33,726 nucleotides of DNA from the NCBI GenBank assembly GCA_900661335.1, contig CAACVY010000029.1, positions 1 through 33,726 on the forward strand. The letters are read 5' to 3'. The position numbers and the translations under genes are program-made. Under the pieces are notes generated by a model. It did no database searches and had not been told where the DNA came from. It saw only the letters and a list, made by a program, of their open reading frames with translations. Positions 1 to 8,281 of the stretch are shown here, piece by piece. Positions within the stretch are counted from its first letter, which is position 1. Each line of letters starts with the position of its first letter. Origin of the DNA: an uncultured bacterium (GTDB lineage: Bacteria; Verrucomicrobiota; Kiritimatiellia; PWTM01).

Positions 1-345
1 GCCGGTCCGCACCAGCATGGAGCGGAGCGTTTCGGTGGCGCGCCAGTTGCTCGGTTCGTTCAGGTTCCGGACGATGAGGCCGCTGGCATGGAAGCGGGCG
101 GATTCCATGTCCTCTTCGTTGAGACCCACGTTGCCGATTTCGGTGCAGGTCATCACGACGAATTGCCCACAGTAGGAGGGGTCGCTAAGGATTTCCTGGT
201 AGCCGGTCATGCTCGTGTTGAACACGACCTCGCCCAGCGCATCCCGGGCCGCTCCCACGGACCATCCGCGGAATACCGTTCCATCTTCGAGTGCCAAAAA
301 CGCTTCGCGGCGTCGTTCGGCTGACCAGTTCCAGTGCGGTTTCAT
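1..345 (-). CDS. carA: Carbamoyl-phosphate synthase small subunit, 5' part only (gene runs off the left edge)
   Basis: Only the first 115 codons are present. The translation begins [20 protein letters not shown] and contains [12 protein letters not shown] followed by a CGQ, the typical N-terminal domain of CarA, which feeds glutamine-derived ammonia to CarB for carbamoyl phosphate synthesis in the pyrimidine and arginine pathways. The catalytic glutaminase half lies outside the window. The ATG at 345 follows the carB stop by one base, and a purine-rich AGGAGAG inside the end of carB sits about 8 bases upstream of it, so the two genes are translationally coupled. In most bacteria carA precedes carB; here it follows. 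Identity is seen in sequence; the remainder of the gene is inferred. Confidence 0.93.
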   Translation of the reverse strand, partial: MKPHWNWSAERRREAFLALEDGTVFRGWSVGAARDALGEVVFNTSMTGYQEILSDPSYCGQFVVMTCTEIGNVGLNEEDMESARFHASGLIVRNLNEPSNWRATETLRSMLVRTG

Positions 346-346
346 T

Positions 347-3300
347 TCAGGGGCTCTCCTGCGATTCAGCACGTGGAGCGACCGGTGAGAATGACCGTGC
401 CGGCCGCGGGCGCGGGGGCGTGCGAGGCAGTTTCAGGCGTGGCGCGTGCCGGTGGTACTCCTGGATGCTGCACACTTCCACGCGCTTCATCTCTCGCAAC
501 GTTTCCAGCCCGTGGATCGCCGCACGCAGTCCGTCCAGGGTCGTCGTGATGGGAATCCCCTTGATCACGGCGCTGGCGCGCATGCGGATCTCATCCGTCC
601 GCGGGGCAGTGCCGCTGGTGGGCGTGTTGATGATCCACTTGACGGCTCGTTCTTCGATCAGATCCAGCACGTTTGGCCGCCCGTCCGATACGCGGAACAA
701 GGCGTGGCTGGGAATGCCATGGTTGCGCAACAGAGTGCTCGTGCCGCGCGTGGCGTAGATGGTGAAGCCCAAGTCTGCCAAGCGTCGGGCCAGTGGGATC
801 AGTTCGGGTTTGTCCTCGTCGCGGACGCTGACGAAGATGGCGCCGCTGGTGGGGAGGGCGCTGCCGGCGGCCATTTGGCTTTTGAGGAAGGCCATGCCCA
901 GGCTGGGATCGATTCCCATTACTTCGCCGGTGGAGCGCATCTCGGGGCTGAGCGTCACGTCCACGCCCGGGAACTTCACGAAGGGGAACACGGCCTCTTT
1001 GACGGCGTAGTAGCGAGGACGAATCTCGTGCGTGAACCCGAGTTCCTTCAACGTGTGCCCCACCATCACCAAGGCCGCCAGCTTGGCCAACGGCACGCCG
1101 ATCGCCTTGCTGACGAACGGAACGGTGCGGGACGCACGCGGGTTGACCTCCAGGACGTACACCTGCCCGTCCTTCACGGCGTACTGAACGTTCATCAGCC
1201 CACAGACGTGCAGCTCGCGAGCCAGCGCGTAGGTGCAGCGTCGGATTTCGTCCAAAATGTCCGAAGGCAGATGCGGCGGGGGCAAAATGCAAGCGCTGTC
1301 GCCGGAGTGCACGCCGGCCAGCTCGACGTGTTCCATGATGCCGCCGATGACGGTCGTCTGGCCATCGGAGATAGCATCCACGTCCACCTCGACCGCATGT
1401 TCGAGGTATCGGTCGATCAATACCGGCCGTTCTTCGGACACTCGAACCGCCTCTTCCATGTACCGGCGGAGGGTGTCGCGGTCGTAGCAGATGATCATCG
1501 CCCGGCCGCCCAGCACGAACGAGGGCCGTAGCAACACCGGGTAGCCAATGCGCTCTGCGATCGCTTCGGCCTCGGCCAAGGTCGTGGCCGTTCCATTTTC
1601 GGCTTGCCGCGCACCAATGCGTTCGACGATGGCGCTGAACAGTTTTCGATCCTCCGCCGCCTCGATGTCGGCGGGGGGCGTGCCAATGATTCGGACGCCG
1701 TTGGCTTCGAGCGCGCGAGCCAGGTTCAGCGGGGTCTGTCCGCCGAACTGCACGATCGCGGCCTGGCAGCCTTCGTGCTCGTAGATGTGCAGGACGTCTT
1801 CCAGCGTGAGGGGCTCGAAGTACAGTCGGTCGCTGACATCGTAGTCCGTGCTGACCGTTTCGGGGTTGCTGTTGACCATGACGACTTCGTAGCCGGCGGC
1901 CCGCAGCGCCATCGTGGCGTGCACGCAGCAGTAGTCGAACTCGATCCCTTGCCCGATTCGGTTCGGCCCGCCGCCGAGTACCATGATCCGAGGCCGGTCG
2001 CCGCTCCGGCGGGGCTCGCGGTAATCGCCGTACGTCGAATAAAAGTAGGGCGTAAAGGCCTCGAACTCGGCCGCGCAGGTGTCCACCAAGCCATACACGG
2101 GTGTGAGGTCCATCGCCTTCCGGCGCCGGCGCACTTCGTCTTCGTGGGTGCCGAGCAGCCAGGCGATCTGCCGGTCCGAGTAGCCTTTGTCCTTCGCTTG
2201 GCGCACCCGTGCAGGGTCGGCGAAGAACGCCTCGACGCTGCCCGCGGCGCGGATCTCGTCTTCGAACGCCGCCAATTCCGCCATTTGCGTGAGAAACCAT
2301 GGGTCGATTCCGGTCAGCGCCCGGACTCGTTCGACCGTCCATCCGCGGCGGAACGCGGCGCGAATGGCAAAAATCCGCCGCGCGTTGGGCCGTCGAAGCT
2401 CCGCCTCCAGCTGTGGATCACTGCAAGCTTCCATTGGCCCGTCCCGCCCATCGGCGCCAAAGCCCGCGCGGCCGATCTCCAACGAGCGTAGCGCTTTTTG
2501 CAGCGACTGTTGGAAGGTTCGGCCGATGCCCATAGCCTCGCCGACGGACTTCATCTGCGTGCCCAAGGTGTCGTCAGCCATTGGAAATTTCTCAAACGCG
2601 AACCGCGGTACCTTAGTGACCACGTAGTCGATGGCCGGCTCGAAGCACGCCGGGGTTTTCCATGTGATGTCGTTGGGCAGCTCGTCCAGCGTGTAGCCGA
2701 CGGCCAACTTTGCGGCGATACGGGCGATCGGAAACCCCGTGGCCTTCGAGGCGAGCGCGCTGGACCGCGATACGCGCGGGTTCATCTCGATGATGACCAT
2801 GCGACCCGTGTCGGGATGGATCGCGAACTGGACGTTCGAGCCCCCGGTCTCCACACCGATTTCGCGAATCGCGGCGAAGGCGGCATCGCGCATTCGCTGA
2901 TACTCGCGGTCGGTGAGCGTTTGTGCGGGTGCAATGGTGATGCTGTCGCCGGTGTGGATGCCCATCGGGTCCAGGTTCTCGATCGAACAGATCACCACGC
3001 AGTTGTCCCGCCGATCGCGCATGACTTCGAGCTCGAACTCCTTCCAGTCGATCACGGACTCTTCGATCAGGACCTCGGAGTTCAGGCTCGCGTAGAGGCC
3101 GCGTTGCACCACCTCGCGAAATTCGTCGTCGTTGTGTGCGATCCCACCGCCGGTGCCGCCGAGGGTGAACCCGGGGCGGATGATCAAGGGGTAGGTGCCC
3201 AGCTCGTCGCGAACGCGGAGCGCCTCTTCGAGGCTGTGGGCGGAGCCACTCCGGGGCACTTCCAGCCCGATCTTGAGCATCGCAGCTTTGAACAGTTGCC

Positions 3301-3685
3301 GGTCCTCGGCTTTGCGAATGGCTTCCGCCTTGGCGCCGATCAACTCGACGTGGTACCGATCCAGGATGTGCCGATCGGATAATTCAATGGCGAGATTCAG
3401 TGCGGTCTGTCCCCCTAAGGTGGGCAAGAGGGCGTCGGGCCGCTCGCGACGAATGATTTCTTCAAGGATTTCCACCGTGAGCGGTTCGATGTAGGTACGG
3501 TCGGCGAACTCCGGGTCGGTCATGATCGTCGCGGGATTGGAGTTCACCAGGACCAACTCGAACCCTTCTTCTTTGAGGGCCTTGCACGCCTGGGTGCCGG
3601 AGTAGTCGAATTCGCAGGCTTGGCCGATCACGATCGGACCAGACCCGATGACCAGGATTTTTTGGATGTCCTCACGTCGCGGCAT
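347..3685 (-). CDS. carB: Carbamoyl-phosphate synthase large subunit
   Basis: A 1112-residue protein that makes carbamoyl phosphate from bicarbonate, ammonia and two ATP, in the cytoplasm, paired with CarA. The N-terminus has the family signature ([20 protein letters not shown]), repeated in the second half ([20 protein letters not shown]), marking the two homologous ATP-grasp synthetase halves. An MGS-like allosteric domain follows near residues 935-1070 ([28 protein letters not shown]). A proline- and arginine-rich tail of about 40 residues follows that domain, making the protein slightly longer than the usual ~1070 residues. The start at 3685 overlaps the end of pyrG by 14 bases and has GGGAG about 10 bases upstream. 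It lies between pyrG and carA, so the first and last steps of de novo CTP synthesis are encoded together. Confidence 0.97.
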   Translation of the reverse strand: MPRREDIQKILVIGSGPIVIGQACEFDYSGTQACKALKEEGFELVLVNSNPATIMTDPEFADRTYIEPLTVEILEEIIRRERPDALLPTLGGQTALNLAIELSDRHILDRYHVELIGAKAEAIRKAEDRQLFKAAMLKIGLEVPRSGSAHSLEEALRVRDELGTYPLIIRPGFTLGGTGGGIAHNDDEFREVVQRGLYASLNSEVLIEESVIDWKEFELEVMRDRRDNCVVICSIENLDPMGIHTGDSITIAPAQTLTDREYQRMRDAAFAAIREIGVETGGSNVQFAIHPDTGRMVIIEMNPRVSRSSALASKATGFPIARIAAKLAVGYTLDELPNDITWKTPACFEPAIDYVVTKVPRFAFEKFPMADDTLGTQMKSVGEAMGIGRTFQQSLQKALRSLEIGRAGFGADGRDGPMEACSDPQLEAELRRPNARRIFAIRAAFRRGWTVERVRALTGIDPWFLTQMAELAAFEDEIRAAGSVEAFFADPARVRQAKDKGYSDRQIAWLLGTHEDEVRRRRKAMDLTPVYGLVDTCAAEFEAFTPYFYSTYGDYREPRRSGDRPRIMVLGGGPNRIGQGIEFDYCCVHATMALRAAGYEVVMVNSNPETVSTDYDVSDRLYFEPLTLEDVLHIYEHEGCQAAIVQFGGQTPLNLARALEANGVRIIGTPPADIEAAEDRKLFSAIVERIGARQAENGTATTLAEAEAIAERIGYPVLLRPSFVLGGRAMIICYDRDTLRRYMEEAVRVSEERPVLIDRYLEHAVEVDVDAISDGQTTVIGGIMEHVELAGVHSGDSACILPPPHLPSDILDEIRRCTYALARELHVCGLMNVQYAVKDGQVYVLEVNPRASRTVPFVSKAIGVPLAKLAALVMVGHTLKELGFTHEIRPRYYAVKEAVFPFVKFPGVDVTLSPEMRSTGEVMGIDPSLGMAFLKSQMAAGSALPTSGAIFVSVRDEDKPELIPLARRLADLGFTIYATRGTSTLLRNHGIPSHALFRVSDGRPNVLDLIEERAVKWIINTPTSGTAPRTDEIRMRASAVIKGIPITTTLDGLRAAIHGLETLREMKRVEVCSIQEYHRHAPRLKLPRTPPRPRPARSFSPVAPRAESQESP

Positions 3686-5288
3686 GACGAGCGTTCTCCC
3701 AAGCCGCCCCGATGAACGCGCGGAACAAGGGGTGCGGGTTCAACGGGGTGGACTGAAATTCTGGATGAAACTGGCACGCGACGAACCAGGGGTGGTTGGC
3801 CAGCTCGATGAGTTCCACAAGCTGCCCGTCCGGCGAGCAGCCGGATAGAACCATGCCGTGACGCACGAGGTCGTCGCGGAAGCGGTTGTTGAGCTCGTAG
3901 CGATGCCGATGGCGCTCGTGGATCACGGTGTGGCCATACGCGGCGGCCGCGCGAGTGCCCGGCTGGATGTGGCACGGATAGGAACCGAGTCGCATAGTGC
4001 CGCCTTTAGCGGTGATGCCGCGCTGTTCCGCCATCAGGTCAATGACGGGATAGCGGGTTTCGGGGTTGAACTCGGTGCTGTGGGCGTCGGCCCAGCCACA
4101 CACGTGGCGAGCGAACTCGATCACAGCGCACTGCATGCCCAGACAGATGCCCAGGAAAGGGATGTTCCGTTCGCGCGCGTAGCGTGCCGTGAGGATTTTG
4201 CCCTCCACGCCGCGGTCACCAAAGCCGCCCGGCACCAGGATCCCATGCACGCCGGCCAACAGCGACTCGGGGCCTTGTTGTTCGATGTCCTCGGATTCAA
4301 TGGGACGAACCACCGTTCGCAGGCCGTGGGCGATGCCACCGTGGGTCAGCGCTTCGTACACGCTTTTGTACGCATCCCTTAACCGGATGTACTTGCCGAC
4401 GACGGCGATTTCCACCGTGCCGTTGGGTGGCTGGATCAGCACCTGGACCATCCGTTCCCAGTCGTCCATACGTAGGGGGCGCACGTGGAGCTGCAGCAGT
4501 TCGAGCACGTACACGTCGACTTCCTGCCGCGCCAACTCCAGCGGTACTTCGTAGATGGTGTGTTCAACGTCACGTTCTTCGATCACCTTGTGGGTGTCCA
4601 CATTGCAGAACAAGGCTAGCTTAGCCTTGACTTCAGCGGACAACGGCCGTTCGCAACGGCAGATCAGGATGTCCGGAATAATGCCGATGGACCGTAGGAT
4701 GGCGGTGGACTGTTGGGAGGGCTTGGTTTTTAACTCGCCGGCGGCCCGAATGTACGGCACCAACGTGATGTGGATGAACACGGAGTTCGAACGGCCGACT
4801 TCGTGGCGGTACTGGCGAATCGATTCCAGAAACGGCAGGGACTCGATATCGCCGACCGTTCCACCGATCTCGGTGATGACGATGTCCACGTCCTCGGAAG
4901 CGAGTCGGCGAATGGCGTCTTTAATCTCATCCGTGACGTGGGGGATGACTTGAACGGTTTTCCCGAGGTAGCCGCCTTCGCGTTCGCGCGAGATCACACG
5001 GCTGTAGATACGGCCGGCAGTGTAGTTGCTGTCGCGCGTGCACGGGATCCCGGTGAACCGCTCATAGTGGCCGAGGTCCAGGTCGGTTTCGGCGCCGTCG
5101 GCCGTGACGTACACCTCGCCGTGTTGGTATGGGGACATGGTGCCCGGGTCCACGTTGAGATAGGGGTCCATTTTTTGAAGACGCACGCGGTACCCGCGGC
5201 GCGAGAGCAACAGCGCGATCGAGGCCGCCGTCAGCCCTTTGCCGAGGGAGGATACGACACCGCCGGTCACAAACACGTGCTTCGTCAT
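3672..5288 (-). CDS. pyrG: CTP synthase
   Basis: A 538-residue enzyme converting UTP to CTP with ATP and glutamine. The N-terminal amidoligase domain (about 1-270) starts [19 protein letters not shown], with the P-loop-like [10 protein letters not shown]. It also shows [20 protein letters not shown] and GGTVGDIES. The C-terminal class I glutaminase domain contains [11 protein letters not shown], the nucleophile Cys382 in GICLGMQ, and the His/Glu pair in QFHPEF. Length matches the family (E. coli 545). The ATG at 5288 has AGGGGG seven bases upstream. pyrG is the first gene of the pyrG-carB-carA unit. A candidate promoter lies about 145 bases upstream, with a leader able to fold. No PyrR-type attenuator was recognised. 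Confidence 0.98.
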   Translation of the reverse strand: MTKHVFVTGGVVSSLGKGLTAASIALLLSRRGYRVRLQKMDPYLNVDPGTMSPYQHGEVYVTADGAETDLDLGHYERFTGIPCTRDSNYTAGRIYSRVISREREGGYLGKTVQVIPHVTDEIKDAIRRLASEDVDIVITEIGGTVGDIESLPFLESIRQYRHEVGRSNSVFIHITLVPYIRAAGELKTKPSQQSTAILRSIGIIPDILICRCERPLSAEVKAKLALFCNVDTHKVIEERDVEHTIYEVPLELARQEVDVYVLELLQLHVRPLRMDDWERMVQVLIQPPNGTVEIAVVGKYIRLRDAYKSVYEALTHGGIAHGLRTVVRPIESEDIEQQGPESLLAGVHGILVPGGFGDRGVEGKILTARYARERNIPFLGICLGMQCAVIEFARHVCGWADAHSTEFNPETRYPVIDLMAEQRGITAKGGTMRLGSYPCHIQPGTRAAAAYGHTVIHERHRHRYELNNRFRDDLVRHGMVLSGCSPDGQLVELIELANHPWFVACQFHPEFQSTPLNPHPLFRAFIGAAWENARHAAT

Positions 5289-5819
5289 GACATTGCCCCC
5301 TGGCGCGTCCCTAACCGGCGGTTGCTCGACCTCAGCCGAACGGTACGGTCCACCCCGGTATCCTGCGCCGGGCCGGTGCAGAGATCGCTGGGGACGCCGT
5401 CAGGGCCGCAACCGTCTCGTTGGAGTAGTAAGTTTAGCATCCCCACGGCCGCTCGGCAAACTGTCTGCGCCAGAGGGGAACTTTCCCGGCTCACCTGCTC
5501 GGAACCCGTGAGCGCAACGCGTCGTGGGAGAGCACGACTTGAGCTGCCCACCCGCAGATTCGGGTCCGTGATCAGGGGTCCGTGCTGCATCGAGCGCCGG
5601 ACTAGAAGCGGGCGAGCCGCCGGCTCAGCCCCGCGTCCGGCCGCGGTCCGATTGTTCGCGATGTGGCCAGTTTCTACCGCGTGGTCCGCCCATCGTCCAT
5701 CGGTCCCGAGACCGCACCGGTGCCCCGCGTATGGGATGCCGGCTTGGAGCCTGTACGCACGCGGTCGCACCTGAGCGCCGGAATTGCTGCGGATCACGAG
5801 TCGTTCGCACACGCCCCGC
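5289..5819. other. Intergenic region upstream of pyrG, no convincing gene
   Basis: These 531 bases separate the 3' end of cinA from the start of pyrG. Frames are open by virtue of high GC, including a minus-strand frame that runs into the pyrG start codon, but the translations look like no protein and begin inside cinA in another frame. The pyrG-proximal part can fold: CAACCG at 5409-5414 and CGGTTG at 5319-5324 form a perfect 6 bp outer stem. Nothing else was recognised and no tRNA was seen. Confidence 0.5.
5431..5459 (-). promoter_or_regulatory. Candidate sigma-70-type promoter of the pyrG operon
   Basis: Read on the minus strand, TTGCCG (5454-5459) and TAAACT (5431-5436) are separated by exactly 17 bases, each matching four of six consensus positions. 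It would give a leader of about 135-145 bases before pyrG. This is a by-eye match in a GC-rich genome and is only suggestive. Confidence 0.3.
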
Positions 5820-7118
5820 TCAGGCCACGGGAGGTAGCCCCAGTAGGCGGCGACGTACGTGATCGAGCGCGAATTGAGCTGCCCACCGACGCACGAGCTC
5901 GCGGTCGCCGGGGAACCGACGCGACACCGCTGCCGCGCCGGTTTCATCCGCCACCGCCCACCACACCAATCCCACTGGTTTTTCCGGCGTGCCACCGGTG
6001 GGCCCCGCGATGCCAGTGATGCCCACTCCGATCGTGGCGCCCAGCCGCTCGCGCACGCCTCGAGCCATCGCCAGTGCCACAGCTTCGCTGACGGCCCCGT
6101 GGGTAGCCAAAAGCGGTTCTGGAACGCCGAGCTGCTGAATCTTCACCTCGTTGGCGTACGCCACGATACCGCCGCGGAACCACTCGGAACTTCCGGGATA
6201 CGTGGTCAGCCGTGCTGCGAGCCAACCGCCCGTGCAAGACTCGGCCACCGCAAGGGTCGCACCGCGGGACCGCAGTTGGCGCGCCACGACCTCCACCAGG
6301 TCCAGCCGCTCCTCTGCGTACACGTGAGGGCCCAATGCGGCTCGAACGACTTGAGCGGCACGCTCGAGCCAATCCGCGTGCTCCGGCCCGGTCGTCAACC
6401 TCACTTCCAAGGCGCCTGGCGCAGCGCACCACGCCAGCTCCAACGGCCCCGGTTCGAAGCCGGCCTGCTTAAGGATTTCGATCACGTCGGATTCGCCCAG
6501 CCCGCAGACCATCCAGAGTCGGCGCAGCCGGGGCTGTCCAGGCCGGTGCACTGCCAACCAAGGAAGGACCTGCGTCTCGAGAATGGCTTCAAACTCCCGC
6601 GGTGGGCCGGGCAGAAGAAACCACACGCGGCCGTCCTCCAGCTCGATCCGTTCGCCGGGGGCGGCGCCGACGGGATTCGGGAGGACGACCGCGCCGTCCA
6701 CGACATCGGCTTGGCGCTGTCGAGATTCGGTGAAGGCCTGCCCTAAGCGGAGGCATCGATGGCGAATGCGCTCGAGGCTCTCCGGGTCGCGTCGTAGAGA
6801 CCGTCCCAACGCATCGGCCACAGCTTCCCGAGTCACATCGTCGTTGGTCGGCCCCAATCCGCCCGTAATGAATAGGATCTCCGAACGCGTCCGTGCTTCT
6901 CGCAACACTTCCGCAATGGTTTCGCGATGATCCGGCACGCTGGTTTCTCGGGTCAGCTCCAGCCCGAGGGGTTCCAGCGCGAGCGCCAAGCGTTGCACGT
7001 GCGTGTTGACGGTTCGACCAATGAGCAACTCGGTTCCCGTGCAAATCAACTCGGCACCGCGTGTCATGCCGGCATGGTATCCGCCCGGATAGCCGAAGCC
7101 AACTGCCCGTCGGGTCAT
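5820..7118 (-). CDS. cinA: CinA family protein (nicotinamide-nucleotide amidase, competence/damage-inducible protein A)
   Basis: A two-domain protein of 432 residues. The N-terminal MoaB/MogA-like domain has AELICTGTELLIGRTVNTH, then ITGGLGPTNDDVTREA and LLPGPPREFEA. The C-terminal PncC-type domain has AVAESCTGGWLAARLT (nucleophile Ser near residue 294) and GITGIAGPTGGTPEKPVG. The PncC domain hydrolyses NMN to nicotinate mononucleotide, recycling the product of NAD-dependent DNA ligase. The start at 7118 has GGAG four bases upstream. An ATG at 7067 (MTRGAELICTG) matches the usual family N-terminus better but has no clear ribosome site, so the first 17 residues are uncertain. It is separated from pyrG by a non-coding stretch and is divergent from doxX. 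Confidence 0.93.
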   Translation of the reverse strand: MTRRAVGFGYPGGYHAGMTRGAELICTGTELLIGRTVNTHVQRLALALEPLGLELTRETSVPDHRETIAEVLREARTRSEILFITGGLGPTNDDVTREAVADALGRSLRRDPESLERIRHRCLRLGQAFTESRQRQADVVDGAVVLPNPVGAAPGERIELEDGRVWFLLPGPPREFEAILETQVLPWLAVHRPGQPRLRRLWMVCGLGESDVIEILKQAGFEPGPLELAWCAAPGALEVRLTTGPEHADWLERAAQVVRAALGPHVYAEERLDLVEVVARQLRSRGATLAVAESCTGGWLAARLTTYPGSSEWFRGGIVAYANEVKIQQLGVPEPLLATHGAVSEAVALAMARGVRERLGATIGVGITGIAGPTGGTPEKPVGLVWWAVADETGAAAVSRRFPGDRELVRRWAAQFALDHVRRRLLGLPPVA

Positions 7119-7345
7119 AGAACTCCAATTAACGGCCGGGCTATGCGGTTGGGGAGGATCAGCAGGACGACGGGACTTTATCGAGACATATGCAGTGGTT
7201 GGCGGCAGGCTTCACGGGCTTGTGCGCCCTGCAAACTTTGGCGCACTTGATCCAGTGCGTGAGCAAGGGCGATGGCTGCCTCGGCCAGACCCGGGCGCTA
7301 CCTTCGGAATTGCTGAATTGGATGGGGGTCCTGGGCTGTGTTTGA

Positions 7346-7364
7346 CGACCGAACTTTTCGGTCG
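7346..7364. repeat. Perfect 8 bp inverted repeat
   Basis: CGACCGAA at 7346-7353 and TTCGGTCG at 7357-7364 form a perfect stem with a three-base loop CTT. It is the tightest of several hairpins between cinA and doxX. No T run follows on either strand, so a terminator role is not supported. Confidence 0.6.
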
Positions 7365-7374
7365 CCGGAACCAG

Positions 7375-7416
7375 GGTGGGATCGCTTCGCCGTACTCAGA
7401 CCTAGTTGATCCCACC
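7375..7416. repeat. Perfect 9 bp inverted repeat with 24-base loop
   Basis: GGTGGGATC at 7375-7383 and GATCCCACC at 7408-7416 are exact reverse complements, directly after the 7346-7364 hairpin. This could be part of a structured RNA or an operator; no function is claimed. Confidence 0.55.
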
Positions 7417-7622
7417 GTGATTTCGGGCCGAGCCCTGTTCGGCTTAGCTCCGCGTCGTGCGACTGAAAGTTGGGCCGTATGTGGCCTCCTCCGTTTAGGT
7501 CCGCCTCTCCCTCCGGACGGCCCACATGATGATTGCACTAAGCCCCTAGGCCGCCCCACCGGGGTGAAAAACAAGCGGAGAAGAGTATGGTAAAGGTGCG
7601 AAACCGACGTGGCGGGAGAAAG

Positions 7623-7652
7623 GGCGACCGGAGTGAAGGCGACCGCAGTGAA
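7623..7652 (+). repeat. 15 bp tandem duplication at the doxX start
   Basis: GGCGACCGGAGTGAA (7623-7637) is followed immediately by GGCGACCGCAGTGAA (7638-7652), differing by one base. Each copy carries an in-frame GTG (7633 and 7648), so the duplication makes two possible start codons for the DoxX protein. The second has GAAGG about 8 bases upstream. Confidence 0.6.
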
Positions 7653-8073
7653 AAAGTTGTTGAAGTTTCTCGCGGGCGACACCGAAGAGGCCAACCTCGG
7701 TTTTCTTCTACTGCGCGTTTTTTGTGGCGCCGCGATGTTGACGCACGGTATTCCGAAGATGCTAAGAGGACCGGAAACGTGGAAATCTGTGGGAGGGGTC
7801 ATGGCGACGATTCATGTCCCCGGCCCGGCGATATTCTGGGGTTTCATGGCTGCCTTCGCCGAAAGTTTCGGCGCGATGGGCGTTGCGCTTGGCCTTTTTA
7901 CACGGCTATCTGCTGGACTCATGGCGATGACGATGACGGTCGCCGCGTTGGTGGCGCATGCCGGGGACTCATTTGCGAACCGGGAAAAAGCACTCCTCTT
8001 CCTGTTTGTCAGTCTACTTTACCTGTTCAAGGGGGCCGGAAAAATCTCTGCAGACAGAGTGATCGCAGGTTGA
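7648..8073 (+). CDS. DoxX family membrane protein
   Basis: A small integral membrane protein of about 141 residues. It has the family pattern of four hydrophobic segments: LGFLLLRVFCGAAMLTHG with KML after it, GPAIFWGFMAAFAESFGAMG, LGLFTRLSAGLMAMTMTVAA, and ALLFLFVSLLYLFKGAGK ending in the G.G.IS.D motif common in DoxX C-termini. DoxX-like proteins are linked to redox and sulfur-stress functions, but the substrate of this one is unknown. I chose GTG 7648 (MKKLLKFLAGDTEEAN), typical of family starts. GTG 7633 and GTG 7609 are in frame and possible. The gene stands alone; about 200 bases follow before the fucosidase gene. Confidence 0.8.
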   Translation: MKKLLKFLAGDTEEANLGFLLLRVFCGAAMLTHGIPKMLRGPETWKSVGGVMATIHVPGPAIFWGFMAAFAESFGAMGVALGLFTRLSAGLMAMTMTVAALVAHAGDSFANREKALLFLFVSLLYLFKGAGKISADRVIAG

Positions 8074-8252
8074 GTGGCGTGCGGCCACAGAACAAATGTT
8101 TCGGTTTCGTTAAGCATGGGGTGCGGAGCCGTGGGTCGGGGCGGGATGTTTGCGCGGCCGTGACCAGCTCGGGCATGCGACTCGTACACGTCATCAAAAC
8201 GTCTGGTGGCCTTGAGGTTGACGATCGGGAGGCGCAACGCATCCTCTTCGGA

Positions 8253-8274
8253 TATAATCTCACGCAAAAAGGAG
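8253..8274 (+). promoter_or_regulatory. Perfect -10 hexamer and ribosome binding site of the fucosidase gene
   Basis: TATAAT at 8253-8258 is a perfect -10 element, rare in this GC-rich window. AAAGGAG at 8268-8274 lies seven bases before the ATG at 8282. No convincing -35 hexamer was found 16-18 bases upstream, and the leader would be very short, so the promoter reading is tentative; the ribosome site is good. Confidence 0.4.
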
Positions 8275-8281
8275 CAGAGCC

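Larger units (their letters stand above)
7119..7647. other. Divergent intergenic region rich in inverted repeats
   Basis: About 530 bases between cinA (minus) and the DoxX gene (plus). No protein-like frame was seen. It holds a series of inverted repeats: 7242-7259 (6 bp stem), 7346-7364 (perfect 8 bp stem, loop CTT), 7375-7416 (perfect 9 bp GGTGGGATC/GATCCCACC, 24 base loop), 7427-7443 (5 bp), and a nested pair 7479-7484/7522-7527 around 7499-7503/7514-7518. None is followed by a T run, so they do not look like intrinsic terminators. No tRNA fold or known riboswitch was recognised. Confidence 0.5.

Noticed and set aside
591-2491. Long open frames antisense or out of frame within carB (for example minus 591-2342 and plus 1604-2491)
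   Set aside because: They lie entirely inside carB, are Arg/Pro/His-rich and show no domain; they result from high GC in third codon positions.
5285-5995. Minus-strand 236-codon frame ending with an ATGA overlap at the pyrG start
   Set aside because: The overlap is attractive, but the frame begins inside cinA in another frame and its translation has no motif or protein-like composition.
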